Below, piece by piece: positions 40,766 to 51,687 of a DNA stretch of 64,000 bases. How positions within the stretch are numbered: the first letter of the stretch is position 1; the number at the start of each line of letters is the position of its first letter. Below the pieces are notes generated by a model. It did no database searches and was not told the DNA's origin. It worked only from the letters and a program-made list of their open reading frames with translations. Location: NCBI RefSeq assembly GCF_019679475.1, contig NZ_JAIEZP010000001.1, positions 310,001 to 374,000 of the forward strand. The letters run 5' to 3'. A program made the translations under genes and the position numbers. The DNA is from Hyphomonas sediminis. Lineage in GTDB: Bacteria; Pseudomonadota; Alphaproteobacteria; Caulobacterales; Hyphomonadaceae.

Positions 40766-40784
40766 GGGGCGATGCCGTCGCCCC
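40766..40784. other. Hairpin between infC and rpmI
   Basis: GGGGCGA, a TGCCG loop, then TCGCCCC: a 7-bp perfect stem about 60 bases ahead of the rpmI start. It may be a protein-binding or transcript-stability element; L20 autoregulation acts near this point in some bacteria, but the structure does not prove that. Confidence 0.4.
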
Positions 40785-40832
40785 GGAGTCCGGAAGTGGC
40801 GGCTTATGGCGGAACCTGCGACATGAATCAAG

Positions 40833-40852
40833 AGGGCGGCTTGCGCCGCCCT
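40833..40852. terminator. 8-bp hairpin after infC
   Basis: AGGGCGGC and GCCGCCCT close on a four-base loop (GCAA on the transcribed strand). It lies 48 bases after the infC stop with no T-run, so it may be a partial terminator or processing signal within the operon. Confidence 0.4.
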
Positions 40853-40899
40853 GCCGATAATTCAATTGGCCTGGGGGCGCCCTCCGCCCCGCGCGCGGA

Positions 40900-41442
40900 T
40901 CAGCGCGGCGCGAGCACCATGGTCATCTGCTTGCCCTCAAGCTTTGGCTCGAGTTCGACCTTCGCGGTCTCCTCGAAATCCTTCTTCATCTTCTCGAGAA
41001 GCTCCATACCGAGATGCTGGTGAGCCATCTCACGGCCACGGAAGCGCAGGGTAACCTTTACCTTGTCGCCTTCTTCAAAGAAGCGCGCGATGGCGCGGGC
41101 TTTCACCTCATAATCGTGCTTGTCGATGTTGGGGCGGATCTTGATCTCTTTCAGCTCCGAAGACTTCTGCTTCTTCTTTGCTGCGGCTTTCTTCTTGCGC
41201 TCTTCAAAGCGCAGCTTGCCGTAATCCAGAATCTTGACGACCGGCGTTTCCTGGCCGGCGGAGACCTCCACGAGGTCCATTCCCGCTTCCCGCGCTGCGT
41301 CCAGAGCGGCGCCGAGGGGCATCACGCCCTGTTTCTCGCCGTTCTCATCGATCAGCAGCACGCGGGCCGCGCGGATTTCTTCATTGATGCGAGGACCAAC
41401 CTGTTTCTTCGGCGGTGCGTCGGCTTCGGGTCTGCGAGCTAT
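40900..41442 (-). CDS. infC: Translation initiation factor IF-3 (non-canonical AUA start)
   Basis: A 180-residue factor that binds the 30S subunit, blocks 50S joining and proofreads the start codon. The N-domain begins [20 protein letters not shown], and the C-domain carries [19 protein letters not shown] and the [13 protein letters not shown] segment. No ATG, GTG or TTG stands at the right place: the conserved N-terminus extends back to an ATA (41442-41440) with GGAG seven bases upstream. IF-3 rejects such codons and so represses its own gene, as with AUU in E. coli. An internal GTG at 41361 would delete the conserved N-terminus. Confidence 0.93.
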   Translation of the reverse strand: MARRPEADAPPKKQVGPRINEEIRAARVLLIDENGEKQGVMPLGAALDAAREAGMDLVEVSAGQETPVVKILDYGKLRFEERKKKAAAKKKQKSSELKEIKIRPNIDKHDYEVKARAIARFFEEGDKVKVTLRFRGREMAHQHLGMELLEKMKKDFEETAKVELEPKLEGKQMTMVLAPR

Positions 41443-41453
41443 TGGAAATCTCC
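41440..41453 (-). promoter_or_regulatory. infC ribosome-binding site with AUA start codon
   Basis: On the minus strand AAGGAG lies seven bases before ATA. The strong site combined with a weak start codon is the hallmark of IF-3 autoregulation by start-codon discrimination. Confidence 0.75.
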
Positions 41454-41630
41454 TTTGGTGGCTCAGAAAGTTGCGGGAATATGCCTGCGTTTGCAGCCAT
41501 CTTCAAGGCGGCAGGCTTTGGCAGCCACTTTCACGGAATGCAATCGGGAAAGATCGGTTCCCTTCGTTGCCCTCGCCAACTTTATCGCTTTAATCGCGCC
41601 CTGACCTGAAACCACGGCGCGGGGCCCCAA

Positions 41631-44144
41631 ATGAGATTTGCGATATTGCTGACGGCTGTCTGTCTGGGGCTTTCCGGGGCGGCGGTTTCGCAGCCCAAGA
41701 CGGAAGCGCCCCCCACGCTGGCACAGAAAATTGACGGCCTGGAGGCCCTGCCCGGATTTCTCGATCTCTATGTCGATCAGAGCAAAGGCAAGGTCTATGT
41801 GGCCCTGCCGGCCCCCGACGCAGATGGCATCAGCGCGCGCTTCATCTATGCCGCTGGCCTGACGGCTGGCCTCGGATCGAACCCGATTGGCCTCGACCGG
41901 GGCAATTCCAGCTCCGGCGACATCATCCGCTTCCGCCGGATCGGTGAGAAGGTCGTTGCCGAGGCGGAAAACTGGAATTACCGCGCCACTTCGGGCCGGG
42001 CAGATGAGGAACGCTCCGTACAGCAGAGCTTTGCAAACTCGTTTCTCTGGTCCACAGGCATCGAGGCAACCGGCGCGGATGGCCGCCTGTTGATCGACCT
42101 GTCGGGCTTCCTGACACGGGACGCGAACGACATTGCCCGCGCGCTGAAGCATGGAAAGGACGCCTCCGACTACCGACTGGTGGCCGACCGGTCGATGCCG
42201 GATCCGGAAAATGTCCTCTCCTTCCCTGATAATGCCGAGATCGACGCTTTCCTGACCTTTGAGACCTCGAAGCCCAATTCGGAGACCTATGCGACGGCGG
42301 CGGACGCGCGCGCCATCACGCTGGTGCTCCACCATTCCTTCGTGCGCCTGCCCGATGACGGCTACACGCCGCGCGCCTTCGACCAGCGCACAGCCAGCAT
42401 CGGCATGGGCTTCCATGACTTCTCTGCCCCGCTGGACGCGCCGCTGATTTCACGCTTCTCGCCGCGCATGCGGCTGGAGCGTGTGGACGCGGCGGCGGCC
42501 TCCGGCCCGGTCAAGGAACCAATCGTCTTCTATGTCGACAATGGCGCGCCCGCAGAAATCCGCAACGCGCTGATCGAAGGCGCCAGCTGGTGGGCCGAAG
42601 GCTTTGCCGCAGCCGGCTTCGAGAATGCTTACCGCGTGGAAGTGCTCCCTGAAGGGGCCCATCCGCTGGACGTGCGTTACAATGTGATCAACTGGGTTCA
42701 CCGCCAGACACGCGGCTGGTCCTATGGCGGCAGCGTCGTGGACCCGCGCACGGGCGAGATCCTGAAAGCCAATGTCATCCTCGGCTCCCAGCGCGTGCGC
42801 CAGGACCGGATGATCTTTGAAGGCCTCGCCGGGGCAGCAAAGTCCGGCTCAGGCGAAGCCGGCGATCCGGTCGAGATTTCGCTCGCGCGCATCCGCCAGC
42901 TTTCAGCGCATGAAGTGGGCCACACGCTGGGCTTTGCGCACAATTTTGCCGCCAGCACCAATGACCGCGCCTCGGTGATGGATTATCCCGCCCCCTGGGT
43001 GAAGCCAGCCGCAGGCGGGCTCGATTTCTCCGAAGCCTATGCAACCGGGCTTGGCGCGTGGGACATCTTCACCGTCAAATGGCTTTACTCCCAGTTCCCT
43101 GAAGGCGGGGACGATCCGGCCAAGCTCAACCAGATGGTCGATGCTGCCTACGGCTCCGGCCTGCGCTTCGTGTCTGACGGGCATGCCCGCAACAAGGAGA
43201 CCGGCCATCCCTTCGGCGCGGTGTGGGACAATGGCGCAGACCCGGTGGCGATGCTGGACGAGGTGATGGAGGTGCGCCGGATTGCGCTGGCAAACTTCGG
43301 CCCCGGCGCCCTTGCCGATGGCCGGCCTCTGTCTGACCTCAACGCCGTGATCGTGCCGATCTATCTTTACCACCGCTACCAGATCGAGGCGGCAGCGAAG
43401 TCCATCGGGGGGCTCGACTTCCGCTATCAGATGAAGGGCGAAGGCGAGACGCCGGCTGTTCCTGTTGCGCCGGCTGAGCAACGCCGGGCGCTGGAGGCCC
43501 TTGCGCGCACGCTGAACCCTGCCGCGCTCGACCTGCCGGACACGGCGCTGAACTACCTGACGCCCGGCGATCTTGGCTATTTCGGGCGCGGCTCCATCGA
43601 CGAGCTGTTCCCCAACCGGACCGGGCCAGTGTTCGATCTGGCCGCCTCTGCTGAAGTTGCTGCAGACCTGACGCTGTCAGCGGTGCTCGACCCAAAGCGC
43701 GCAAACCGGCTGATGGCGTATGAACAGCGCAACCCGAACACCCTGACGCTGGCCGACGTGATCGAGCGGCTGGAGACAGCGGCGTTTGCCAGGACTGACA
43801 GCCCGCGCCTCGCCGCCCTGTCGCAAATTGTGCAGACCCGGTTCGTGGCGGAGCTGATTTCCCTGTCGCGCAGCGAAACAGCGTCCAGCAGCGTCAAGGC
43901 GGTGACAGACAGCTACCTTTCCGGGCTCCAATCGCGTCTTTCCGTGTCAAAACGGGGACAAACAGTGACAGATCCGGTCACTTCGCGCGCCTTGGCGGAC
44001 CTGATCGGCAAACATCTGGCCGGCGACGAGCTGCCTGGCGCGATCCTGCGTCCGGCCCCGGCGACCCCGGCAGGTGCCCCGATCGGATCGTTCAGCGGCG
44101 CGATGGGTCAGACTGAAGAATGCTGGCACTGCACGGGGGAGTAA
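41631..44144 (+). CDS. Zinc-dependent metalloprotease (DUF5117/DUF5118-type)
   Basis: An 837-residue exported protease. The signal peptide is FAILLTAVCLGLSGAAVSQ. The catalytic zinc site is HEVGHTLGFAHN, an HExxHxxGxxH metzincin-like motif near residue 425, followed by a Met-turn-like SVMDYPAPW. The N-terminal DUF5117-like domain (about 80-290) and the long C-terminal helical part agree with large zinc-dependent proteases of Proteobacteria and Bacteroidetes. Substrate is unknown; periplasmic or outer-membrane protein turnover is likely. It is divergent from infC. Confidence 0.88.
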   Translation: MRFAILLTAVCLGLSGAAVSQPKTEAPPTLAQKIDGLEALPGFLDLYVDQSKGKVYVALPAPDADGISARFIYAAGLTAGLGSNPIGLDRGNSSSGDIIRFRRIGEKVVAEAENWNYRATSGRADEERSVQQSFANSFLWSTGIEATGADGRLLIDLSGFLTRDANDIARALKHGKDASDYRLVADRSMPDPENVLSFPDNAEIDAFLTFETSKPNSETYATAADARAITLVLHHSFVRLPDDGYTPRAFDQRTASIGMGFHDFSAPLDAPLISRFSPRMRLERVDAAAASGPVKEPIVFYVDNGAPAEIRNALIEGASWWAEGFAAAGFENAYRVEVLPEGAHPLDVRYNVINWVHRQTRGWSYGGSVVDPRTGEILKANVILGSQRVRQDRMIFEGLAGAAKSGSGEAGDPVEISLARIRQLSAHEVGHTLGFAHNFAASTNDRASVMDYPAPWVKPAAGGLDFSEAYATGLGAWDIFTVKWLYSQFPEGGDDPAKLNQMVDAAYGSGLRFVSDGHARNKETGHPFGAVWDNGADPVAMLDEVMEVRRIALANFGPGALADGRPLSDLNAVIVPIYLYHRYQIEAAAKSIGGLDFRYQMKGEGETPAVPVAPAEQRRALEALARTLNPAALDLPDTALNYLTPGDLGYFGRGSIDELFPNRTGPVFDLAASAEVAADLTLSAVLDPKRANRLMAYEQRNPNTLTLADVIERLETAAFARTDSPRLAALSQIVQTRFVAELISLSRSETASSSVKAVTDSYLSGLQSRLSVSKRGQTVTDPVTSRALADLIGKHLAGDELPGAILRPAPATPAGAPIGSFSGAMGQTEECWHCTGE

Positions 44145-44154
44145 CCCTCCCCCG
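44134..44154. terminator. Bidirectional hairpin between protease and glycosyltransferase genes
   Basis: CGGGGGAG, a TAACC loop, then CTCCCCCG: an 8-bp perfect stem whose loop contains the protease stop codon. The convergent glycosyltransferase stop lies 18 bases on. Confidence 0.5.
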
Positions 44155-44171
44155 CCACCCGGCCGCGTCGC

Positions 44172-45209
44172 TCAGGTGTTCAGGACGCCGAGCGCGCGGA
44201 CCGATTGCCAGACATCATCCACCGACAGCTCCTTGAGCGTCGGGGCGGAGTTGACGATGACAGTTTTGGGGCCACGCGGAGCGGCCTGGTCCGGGCTGCT
44301 TTCGGTCAACGCAAAGAGGGCGATGCCGGGGGCGCCGGCCAGCGTCGCCATATGCATCGGGCCGGTGTCGTTCCCGACAACGAAGAGGGCGGTTTCGGCC
44401 AGCGTGACGATCTGGAAGAGATCGGTGCGGGTCACGAGGCTTTTGACGCGCGGCTCTTTCTTCGCGATGTCCTGGGCAAGCTGGCTTTCGGCCTTGCCGC
44501 CGATGATGACGGGCATGACACCGAGATCGGCGATGCGCTTGGCCAGCTCGGCATAATTCTCCACCGGCCAGCGCTTGGCTTCGCGGTGCTCCGAGGCGCC
44601 GGGGATCAGCAGCATGTAGGGCTTCTGGATGCCGAAATAGGCCGGGCTGAGGCGGGGCGTATCCCCGAGCTTGGGGCGCACCCAGCCAAGATCCGGAAAT
44701 GGCCGGCTGTTGCCGAGCCAGCGCCCCTGGGGCGCGACGCCGGCGACTTCCAGCTGCTCGGCCAGGCGGTCAATCGAGTGCATTCCGCCGCGCGCCGGAT
44801 TGTCGTGGAAGAAGGCCGCCTTTTCGTGATGGCCCGACCAGAGCGGCGCCTTGCCACCGCGCGAGAGGACGGAGAAGTAGTTCTTCGTGCGCCCGCTGGT
44901 CTGGAAATCGTAGACGATGTCGTACTTCGCCTTGCGGATACGGCCAAGCAGCGCAGCGGTGGCCTTCATGCCTTCCGGACGGCCATCGGTTTCGACGACA
45001 TCGACATAGGGACAAACCCTGGCGAATTCTTCAAAGGGGGGCGTGGTCAGCAGGGTGATGCGGGCGGAGGGGTGAAACTCCCGCACGGCGCGCATGGCGC
45101 CGAGCGCCAGGACAAAATCCCCCAGCGCGCTGAGCTTGATCACCAGCACTTCCTTGGCCTTCGCGCCGGGGTTCACCGGGCTGGCTTTGTTGCCGCCTGA
45201 GCTCGACAA
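44172..45209 (-). CDS. Glycosyltransferase family 9 (heptosyltransferase-like)
   Basis: A GT9 enzyme of about 345 residues, GT-B fold. Family marks are KEVLVIKLSALGDFVLALGA near the start, then YDIVYDFQTSGRTKNYF, LLIPGASEHREAKRWP (donor site) and VGNDTGPMHMATLAGAPGIALF. It should transfer a heptose or similar sugar to lipopolysaccharide core or another glycan at the inner membrane. I chose a TTG at 45209, just after the upstream GT4 stop; a GTG at 45176 is possible. The longer frame runs into the neighbouring gene and is rejected. Confidence 0.87.
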   Translation of the reverse strand: MSSSGGNKASPVNPGAKAKEVLVIKLSALGDFVLALGAMRAVREFHPSARITLLTTPPFEEFARVCPYVDVVETDGRPEGMKATAALLGRIRKAKYDIVYDFQTSGRTKNYFSVLSRGGKAPLWSGHHEKAAFFHDNPARGGMHSIDRLAEQLEVAGVAPQGRWLGNSRPFPDLGWVRPKLGDTPRLSPAYFGIQKPYMLLIPGASEHREAKRWPVENYAELAKRIADLGVMPVIIGGKAESQLAQDIAKKEPRVKSLVTRTDLFQIVTLAETALFVVGNDTGPMHMATLAGAPGIALFALTESSPDQAAPRGPKTVIVNSAPTLKELSVDDVWQSVRALGVLNT

Positions 45210-45213
45210 TAGT

Positions 45214-46383
45214 TCAATTCCCCTTCTCCAACAGGCGCTTATAGACGGTGAGTGTCGCCGTCTGAAGCCCCCTCTTGGAGAAATGGCGCTGGACATGCGC
45301 GCGCCCCGCCTTGCCCATGGAGGCGCGCACCGTGGGGCCAAGGGCAATCATCGCCCGCAGCGCGCCAGCGAGGGCGCGGACATCGCCGGGCGCAACCCGC
45401 GCGCCGGTTTCTGCTTCAAGAACGGTTTCCCGCCCGCCGCCATGATCGGAGACGATCACCGGGCGCTCCATCGCGGCGGCCTCTGCGGCGACGCGCCCGA
45501 AGGCTTCCGGACGGGTGGAAGGGGCAAGCACGATGCCCGACGCCAGATAGGCAGCGGCCATATCGCTGATATGCGGGGCAATGATCACCGAATTGACGAG
45601 GCCGGAAGTCTCGATCTTCGTCTGCAATTCCTCGACATAGTGATCGCGGCCCTGCGGATCGCCGGCGAGAACCAGCACAAGGGCGGCGCGCTCGTCTGGC
45701 GCGAGGGCAGCGAACGCATCAATGGCGAGGCCCTGCCCTTTCCAGGCCGTGAGGCGGCCCGGCAGGAACAGCGTGAGGCGCTTGTCCCCGGCGAGCCCCC
45801 AGCTTTCACGGATGGCATTGACCCGCGCCGGCGCAACAACTGCCGGATCAAACTCTGCAAGATCCACCCCGCGTGGAATCGTAACGATCTGCTCCGCCGG
45901 GATTTCATGCACCTTTTGGATATGCGCAGCGATCCAGTTGGAATTGGCGATCACCAAATCGCCCTTGGCCATCACCGAATTATAGGTTCGCTTGAGGCCG
46001 GAGTTGCCCGAATAGGCGCCGTGATAGGTCGTCACGAAGGGCACGCCTTCAGCCCTGGCAGCGGCATAGGCACTCCAGGCGGGCGCGCGCGAGCGGGCGT
46101 GGACCAGATCAACCTTCTCCTCACGGATAGCCTGGCGGATCTTTCCCTCATTGATCTTGATGGTCAGCGGGTTGCGGCTTTTTGCATCCATACGGAAAAG
46201 TTCGCCACCCAGCCGGGCAAATTCAGGCTCAAGCCTTCCACCTCGGCTGGCAAGCAGGGCACGCCCGCCGGCCGCGACAATTGCTTCGGTTACTTCCAGA
46301 ACGGTGCGCTCAACGCCGCCTGCGGAAAGCTCCGGAGCCACCTGCAGGATCACCCTGCCCTTCATATCGGGGAAATCGTCCAA
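45214..46383 (-). CDS. Glycosyltransferase family 4
   Basis: A 389-residue GT-B retaining transferase. The acceptor domain starts RVILQVAPELSAGGVERTVL, and the nucleotide-sugar site holds LFLPGRLTAWKGQGLAIDAF and the E-x7-E signature in STRPEAFGRVAAEAAAMERP. It probably works with the GT9 enzyme downstream in building a surface glycan. The start is TTG at 46383 with GAGG upstream; an ATG at 46365 is an alternative. Confidence 0.88.
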   Translation of the reverse strand: MDDFPDMKGRVILQVAPELSAGGVERTVLEVTEAIVAAGGRALLASRGGRLEPEFARLGGELFRMDAKSRNPLTIKINEGKIRQAIREEKVDLVHARSRAPAWSAYAAARAEGVPFVTTYHGAYSGNSGLKRTYNSVMAKGDLVIANSNWIAAHIQKVHEIPAEQIVTIPRGVDLAEFDPAVVAPARVNAIRESWGLAGDKRLTLFLPGRLTAWKGQGLAIDAFAALAPDERAALVLVLAGDPQGRDHYVEELQTKIETSGLVNSVIIAPHISDMAAAYLASGIVLAPSTRPEAFGRVAAEAAAMERPVIVSDHGGGRETVLEAETGARVAPGDVRALAGALRAMIALGPTVRASMGKAGRAHVQRHFSKRGLQTATLTVYKRLLEKGN

Positions 46384-46440
46384 AACGCGGCCTCAACCTA
46401 CTCGCTTGACAGGCGTGAGAGATGGCGGAAGGCAGCATAT

Positions 46441-47250
46441 ATGACAACGGATTATTTCACCTCACCCACCGGCAACCGCCTCGCCTTCGATGTTATGCCG
46501 CCGCAATCGGGCCGACCGACCGTGATCTGGTTATCCGGCTACAGATCTGACATGGCGGGCGGCAAGGCGCAGGCGGTCAAATCCTGGGCTTGGGAAACCG
46601 GCCATGGCGCTGTTTTGTTTGACTATTCAGGCCATGGCGAATCAGAGGGCCGTTTTGAGGACGGAACAATTCTGGCCTGGCGCACCGATGTTTTAGCAGC
46701 GATTGACCAGCTCTCGGTTGGCCCGGTTGTGCTGGTCGGGTCGAGCATGGGCGGCTGGCTGGCGCTGCTGGCGGCACTGGCCAGGCCCGAGCGCGTGAAG
46801 GGCCTTGTGCTGGTTGCGCCAGCGCCAGACTTCACCGAAAAGTTGATGTGGCCCGACCTGACGCCGGCTCAGCAGGAAGAAGTGATGGCAACGGGCGTTA
46901 CGCTGCGCCCATCGGCCTATGGCACGCCAGACCCGATCACCAGAAACCTCATCGAAGACGGGCGGAAATGGCAGATTCTCGACGCGCCAATTGTGTTCGA
47001 CGGCCCCGTTCGTATCCTTCAAGGCATGCAGGACGCGGACGTACCCTGGACGCACGCCATGGAACTTAACGAACGGCTGACGAGTGACAACACGGTCCTT
47101 ACCCTGATCAAGGACGGTGACCACCGCCTGTCGCGGGATGAGGACGTAAACCGTCTGATCGCTGCGTGCGCCGATGTCTGCGGCCTGCTAAGACGGCAGG
47201 AGGCTACCGTCGGCGCGCCGCAGATCAAGCCGAGCCTGCACGACGCGTAA
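46441..47250 (+). CDS. Alpha/beta hydrolase
   Basis: A 269-residue hydrolase. Nucleophile elbow GSSMGG with Ser102, an oxyanion-region segment WLSGYRSDMAG, an acidic member near QGMQDADVPW and catalytic His in IKDGDHRLS. These match carboxylesterase-like enzymes often annotated as palmitoyl-protein thioesterase ABHD10-like. The ATG at 46441 is right for the fold; the frame stays open upstream for 1.3 kb over the glycosyltransferases, which is antisense shadow. The substrate is unknown. Confidence 0.88.
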   Translation: MTTDYFTSPTGNRLAFDVMPPQSGRPTVIWLSGYRSDMAGGKAQAVKSWAWETGHGAVLFDYSGHGESEGRFEDGTILAWRTDVLAAIDQLSVGPVVLVGSSMGGWLALLAALARPERVKGLVLVAPAPDFTEKLMWPDLTPAQQEEVMATGVTLRPSAYGTPDPITRNLIEDGRKWQILDAPIVFDGPVRILQGMQDADVPWTHAMELNERLTSDNTVLTLIKDGDHRLSRDEDVNRLIAACADVCGLLRRQEATVGAPQIKPSLHDA

Positions 47251-47303
47251 GCGGCCTGCTGGCCACCACGCGTGCCGCGCTATTCAGGCCCCACAATTCC
47301 GGC

Positions 47304-48131
47304 CTAGTCGCGCAGCAATTCGTTCACGCCGGTCTTTGAGCGGGTTTGCGCGTCCACGGTTTTGACGATCACGGCGCAGGCCAGCGACGGGCCGCCCTTC
47401 GGATCGGGCAGCGTGCCGGGGACGACCACGGAGTAAGGCGGAACCTTGCCGTAGATGATCTCGCCCGTATTGCGATAGACGATCTTGGTGCTTTGCGTGA
47501 TGAACACGCCCATGGCGAGGACAGAGCCTTCGCCGACAACCACGCCTTCGACCACTTCAGAGCGCGCGCCGATGAAGCAGTTGTCTTCGATGATGGTGGG
47601 GTTGGCCTGCAGCGGCTCCAGCACGCCGCCGATGCCTGTGCCAGCCGAGATGTGGCAGTTGGCGCCAACCTGCGCGCAAGAGCCGACCGAGGCCCAGGTG
47701 TCGATCATGGTGCCTTCGCCGACATAGGCGCCGATGTTGACGTAGGACGGCATGAGAACCGCATTCTTCGCCACATAGGCGCCGCGGCGCACGGCGGCAG
47801 GCGGCACGGCGCGGAAGCCGGCTTCCTGGAATTCCTTTTCGCCCCAGCCTTCAAACTTGGAGGGCACCTTGTCCCACCAGTTGCCGCCGGCAGGCGAGCC
47901 GCCCATGACGCCGTTTGCGTTGAGGCGGAAGGAGAGCAGCACGGCTTTCTTCAGCCATTGGTGCACGGTCCAGCTGCCATCGGCTTCCTTGCTGGCGACG
48001 CGGGCTTCGCCGCTATCGAGCAGGCTGATCGCGGCGTCGACCGCATCGCGCACTTCGCCGGTGGTGGCGGTGGAGAGCGCGTCGCGTCCTTCCCAGGCAG
48101 CATCGATTACACGGGCAAGGGCGTCGGTCAT
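47304..48131 (-). CDS. dapD: 2,3,4,5-Tetrahydropyridine-2,6-dicarboxylate N-succinyltransferase
   Basis: A 275-residue left-handed beta-helix enzyme of the succinylase branch of lysine/diaminopimelate synthesis. Hexapeptide repeats run through [40 protein letters not shown] and [20 protein letters not shown]. The N-terminal helical domain and the [18 protein letters not shown] lead-in are typical. It follows the HAD nucleotidase gene on the same strand, an arrangement common in alphaproteobacteria. Confidence 0.96.
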   Translation of the reverse strand: MTDALARVIDAAWEGRDALSTATTGEVRDAVDAAISLLDSGEARVASKEADGSWTVHQWLKKAVLLSFRLNANGVMGGSPAGGNWWDKVPSKFEGWGEKEFQEAGFRAVPPAAVRRGAYVAKNAVLMPSYVNIGAYVGEGTMIDTWASVGSCAQVGANCHISAGTGIGGVLEPLQANPTIIEDNCFIGARSEVVEGVVVGEGSVLAMGVFITQSTKIVYRNTGEIIYGKVPPYSVVVPGTLPDPKGGPSLACAVIVKTVDAQTRSKTGVNELLRD

Positions 48132-48148
48132 GGCATCTCTCTTCAGGC

Positions 48149-48888
48149 TTATTTCTTGTCGTTCAGGCTCGACAGCGCGGTGTTCAGGAAACCCGCAAGG
48201 TCGCCGGTCATGTAGTCGATGTGTCCGGGTCCGTCATCCCCGAAAGCATCCCCTGCCCCGGCGGGACGTGCCTCGATCGGCTCATGGCTCCAATCCTTTT
48301 CGGAATGGACGAGCACCGTGGTGAAGCCGAGCGATTTGGCGGGTTTCAGATTGCGGGCCAGGTCCTCGAAGAATATCGCCCCTTCCGGCCGCACCTGATG
48401 GAGCTGGCAGAAGGTTTCATACGCATCGACATGCGGCTTGGGCCGGTAGGCGGCTTCCTCGATGCCGAAACTGTCGTTGAAGAGATGGGCAATGCCCATC
48501 TTCTCGGTCACGCGCTCGGCATGGCGGCGGGAGCCATTGGTGTAGACGAATTTGCGCCCCGGCAGCGCCGCAAGCGCACTGCGCAGGTCCGGCAGGTCCG
48601 GCAGGGGCGACAGGTCGATCTCGTGGACATAGTGCAGGAAATCCGCCGGATCGAGATTGTGCACGGTCATCAGGCCCGACAGCGTAGTGCCATACTGGGC
48701 GTAGTAGGATTTCTGCACCTTGCGGGCCGCTTCCCGCTCCAGCTGCAGATAGCGCGAGACGAAATCGGTCATGCGCACGTCGATCTCGGCAAAGAGATCG
48801 CACTCTGCCGGGTAGAGCGTATTGTCGAGGTCGAACACCCAGTCCTGGACGTGATCGAGCTCGATGGCAGGAAGTTTGGGCGGCAGGC

Positions 48889-48892
<4 letters not shown>
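48149..48892 (-). CDS. HAD-family pyrimidine 5'-nucleotidase
   Basis: A 247-residue phosphatase. HAD motif I is [10 protein letters not shown] (nucleophile Asp21, second Asp23), motif II is [14 protein letters not shown], and motif III is [16 protein letters not shown]. The NTLYP and TNGSRRHA forms belong to the SDT1/Phm8-like pyrimidine 5'-nucleotidase group. Its start overlaps the stop of the DUF1036 gene by 4 bases (ATGA) and it lies upstream of dapD. Confidence 0.88.
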
Positions 48893-50839
<1,947 letters not shown>

Positions 50840-50855
50840 CTACGCTTTGCCTGCC

Positions 50856-51059
50856 TCAGCCGTGCTGGCGATCGCCCGCGCGCGCCGAAACGGGGACCAG
50901 CTCGGCCTCCTCCATTTCCCGAAGCCGGGATTTTTCAACCAGGCGGTTCTGGATATGGCGGATTTCATGTTCACGGGACGCTTTGAAGGTCCGCAGGTAA
51001 AAGAAAACGCCGACCATGACCGCTAAAACAAATAGCGACACCACCAATGGAAATTCCAT
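50856..51059 (-). CDS. Small membrane protein of unknown function
   Basis: A 67-residue protein from ATG 51059 with one transmembrane helix (FPLVVSLFVLAVMVGVFFYL) and a charged cytoplasmic tail (SREHEIRHIQNRLVEKSRLREMEE). An ATG at 51137 would add 26 residues without clear structure, so the shorter form is preferred. It lies between the GNAT gene and argB. No family is recognised. Confidence 0.55.
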   Translation of the reverse strand: MEFPLVVSLFVLAVMVGVFFYLRTFKASREHEIRHIQNRLVEKSRLREMEEAELVPVSARAGDRQHG

Positions 51060-51149
51060 CTGTCCGTCTTCCCCGTACTGCACCACTTTGCCCGGCAGGG
51101 CCGTCTGACTTTGAGCCAACCCTGATTCCCGCGTCAACTCTGAGGAGTA

Positions 51150-51650
51150 TTATATTCCGGTAAGATGAACGGAGGATGACGCAGGATGACGCAGCCATAA
51201 CCGCATGAAGACACTGTTGGGATCTTCCGAATAATCGCCAAAGGGACCGCAAAGCTCAAATCCATGCGCCTCGTAGAGCCGACGGGCGGGAATGAAGGCG
51301 TCCATCGAGCCGGTTTCGAGCCAGAGAGCGGAATACGCACGGGCGCGGGCCTCGCTCAGGATATGTTCCAGCATCAGCCGGCCAAGGCCCCTGCCCCGCA
51401 AATGAGACCGCGTGTGCATGGATTTGATCTCGCCGGAGCCATCGCCGAGGTCCTTCAGGGCGCCGCAACCGGTCAGCGCGCCATCTTCCCACATAGACCA
51501 GACAGTTACCGAAGGTTGTCGCAACCCATCGATCGGCAGGAAATGGCAACTCTCCGCCGGAGAGGAGGCCAGCATCGTCTGCGCGTGAATGGAAATCAGC
51601 TCCGCCATTTCGGGGCTGGTGAGGTCATCCGGGCGGATGTCGATAGCCAT
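51150..51650 (-). CDS. GNAT-family N-acetyltransferase
   Basis: A 166-residue acetyltransferase. Motif A is HTRSHLRGRGLGRLMLEHIL, and the later LYEAHGFELCGPFGDYSEDP with a conserved SVFM strand is typical of small-molecule GNATs. It follows engB on the same strand. The C-terminal codons overlap a tandem GGATGACGCA repeat (two copies) that lengthens the tail by a few residues. Confidence 0.85.
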   Translation of the reverse strand: MAIDIRPDDLTSPEMAELISIHAQTMLASSPAESCHFLPIDGLRQPSVTVWSMWEDGALTGCGALKDLGDGSGEIKSMHTRSHLRGRGLGRLMLEHILSEARARAYSALWLETGSMDAFIPARRLYEAHGFELCGPFGDYSEDPNSVFMRLWLRHPASSSVHLTGI

Positions 51651-51687
51651 TCAGGACTGCCTTTGCCGAAGGGTTCGGCAATCAGGG

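Noticed and set aside
45094-46440. A long plus-strand open frame continuous with the alpha/beta hydrolase, covering the two glycosyltransferases
   Set aside because: It is antisense to two well-supported GT genes, its translation is low-complexity and Arg/Gly-rich, and the hydrolase fold begins at ATG 46441.
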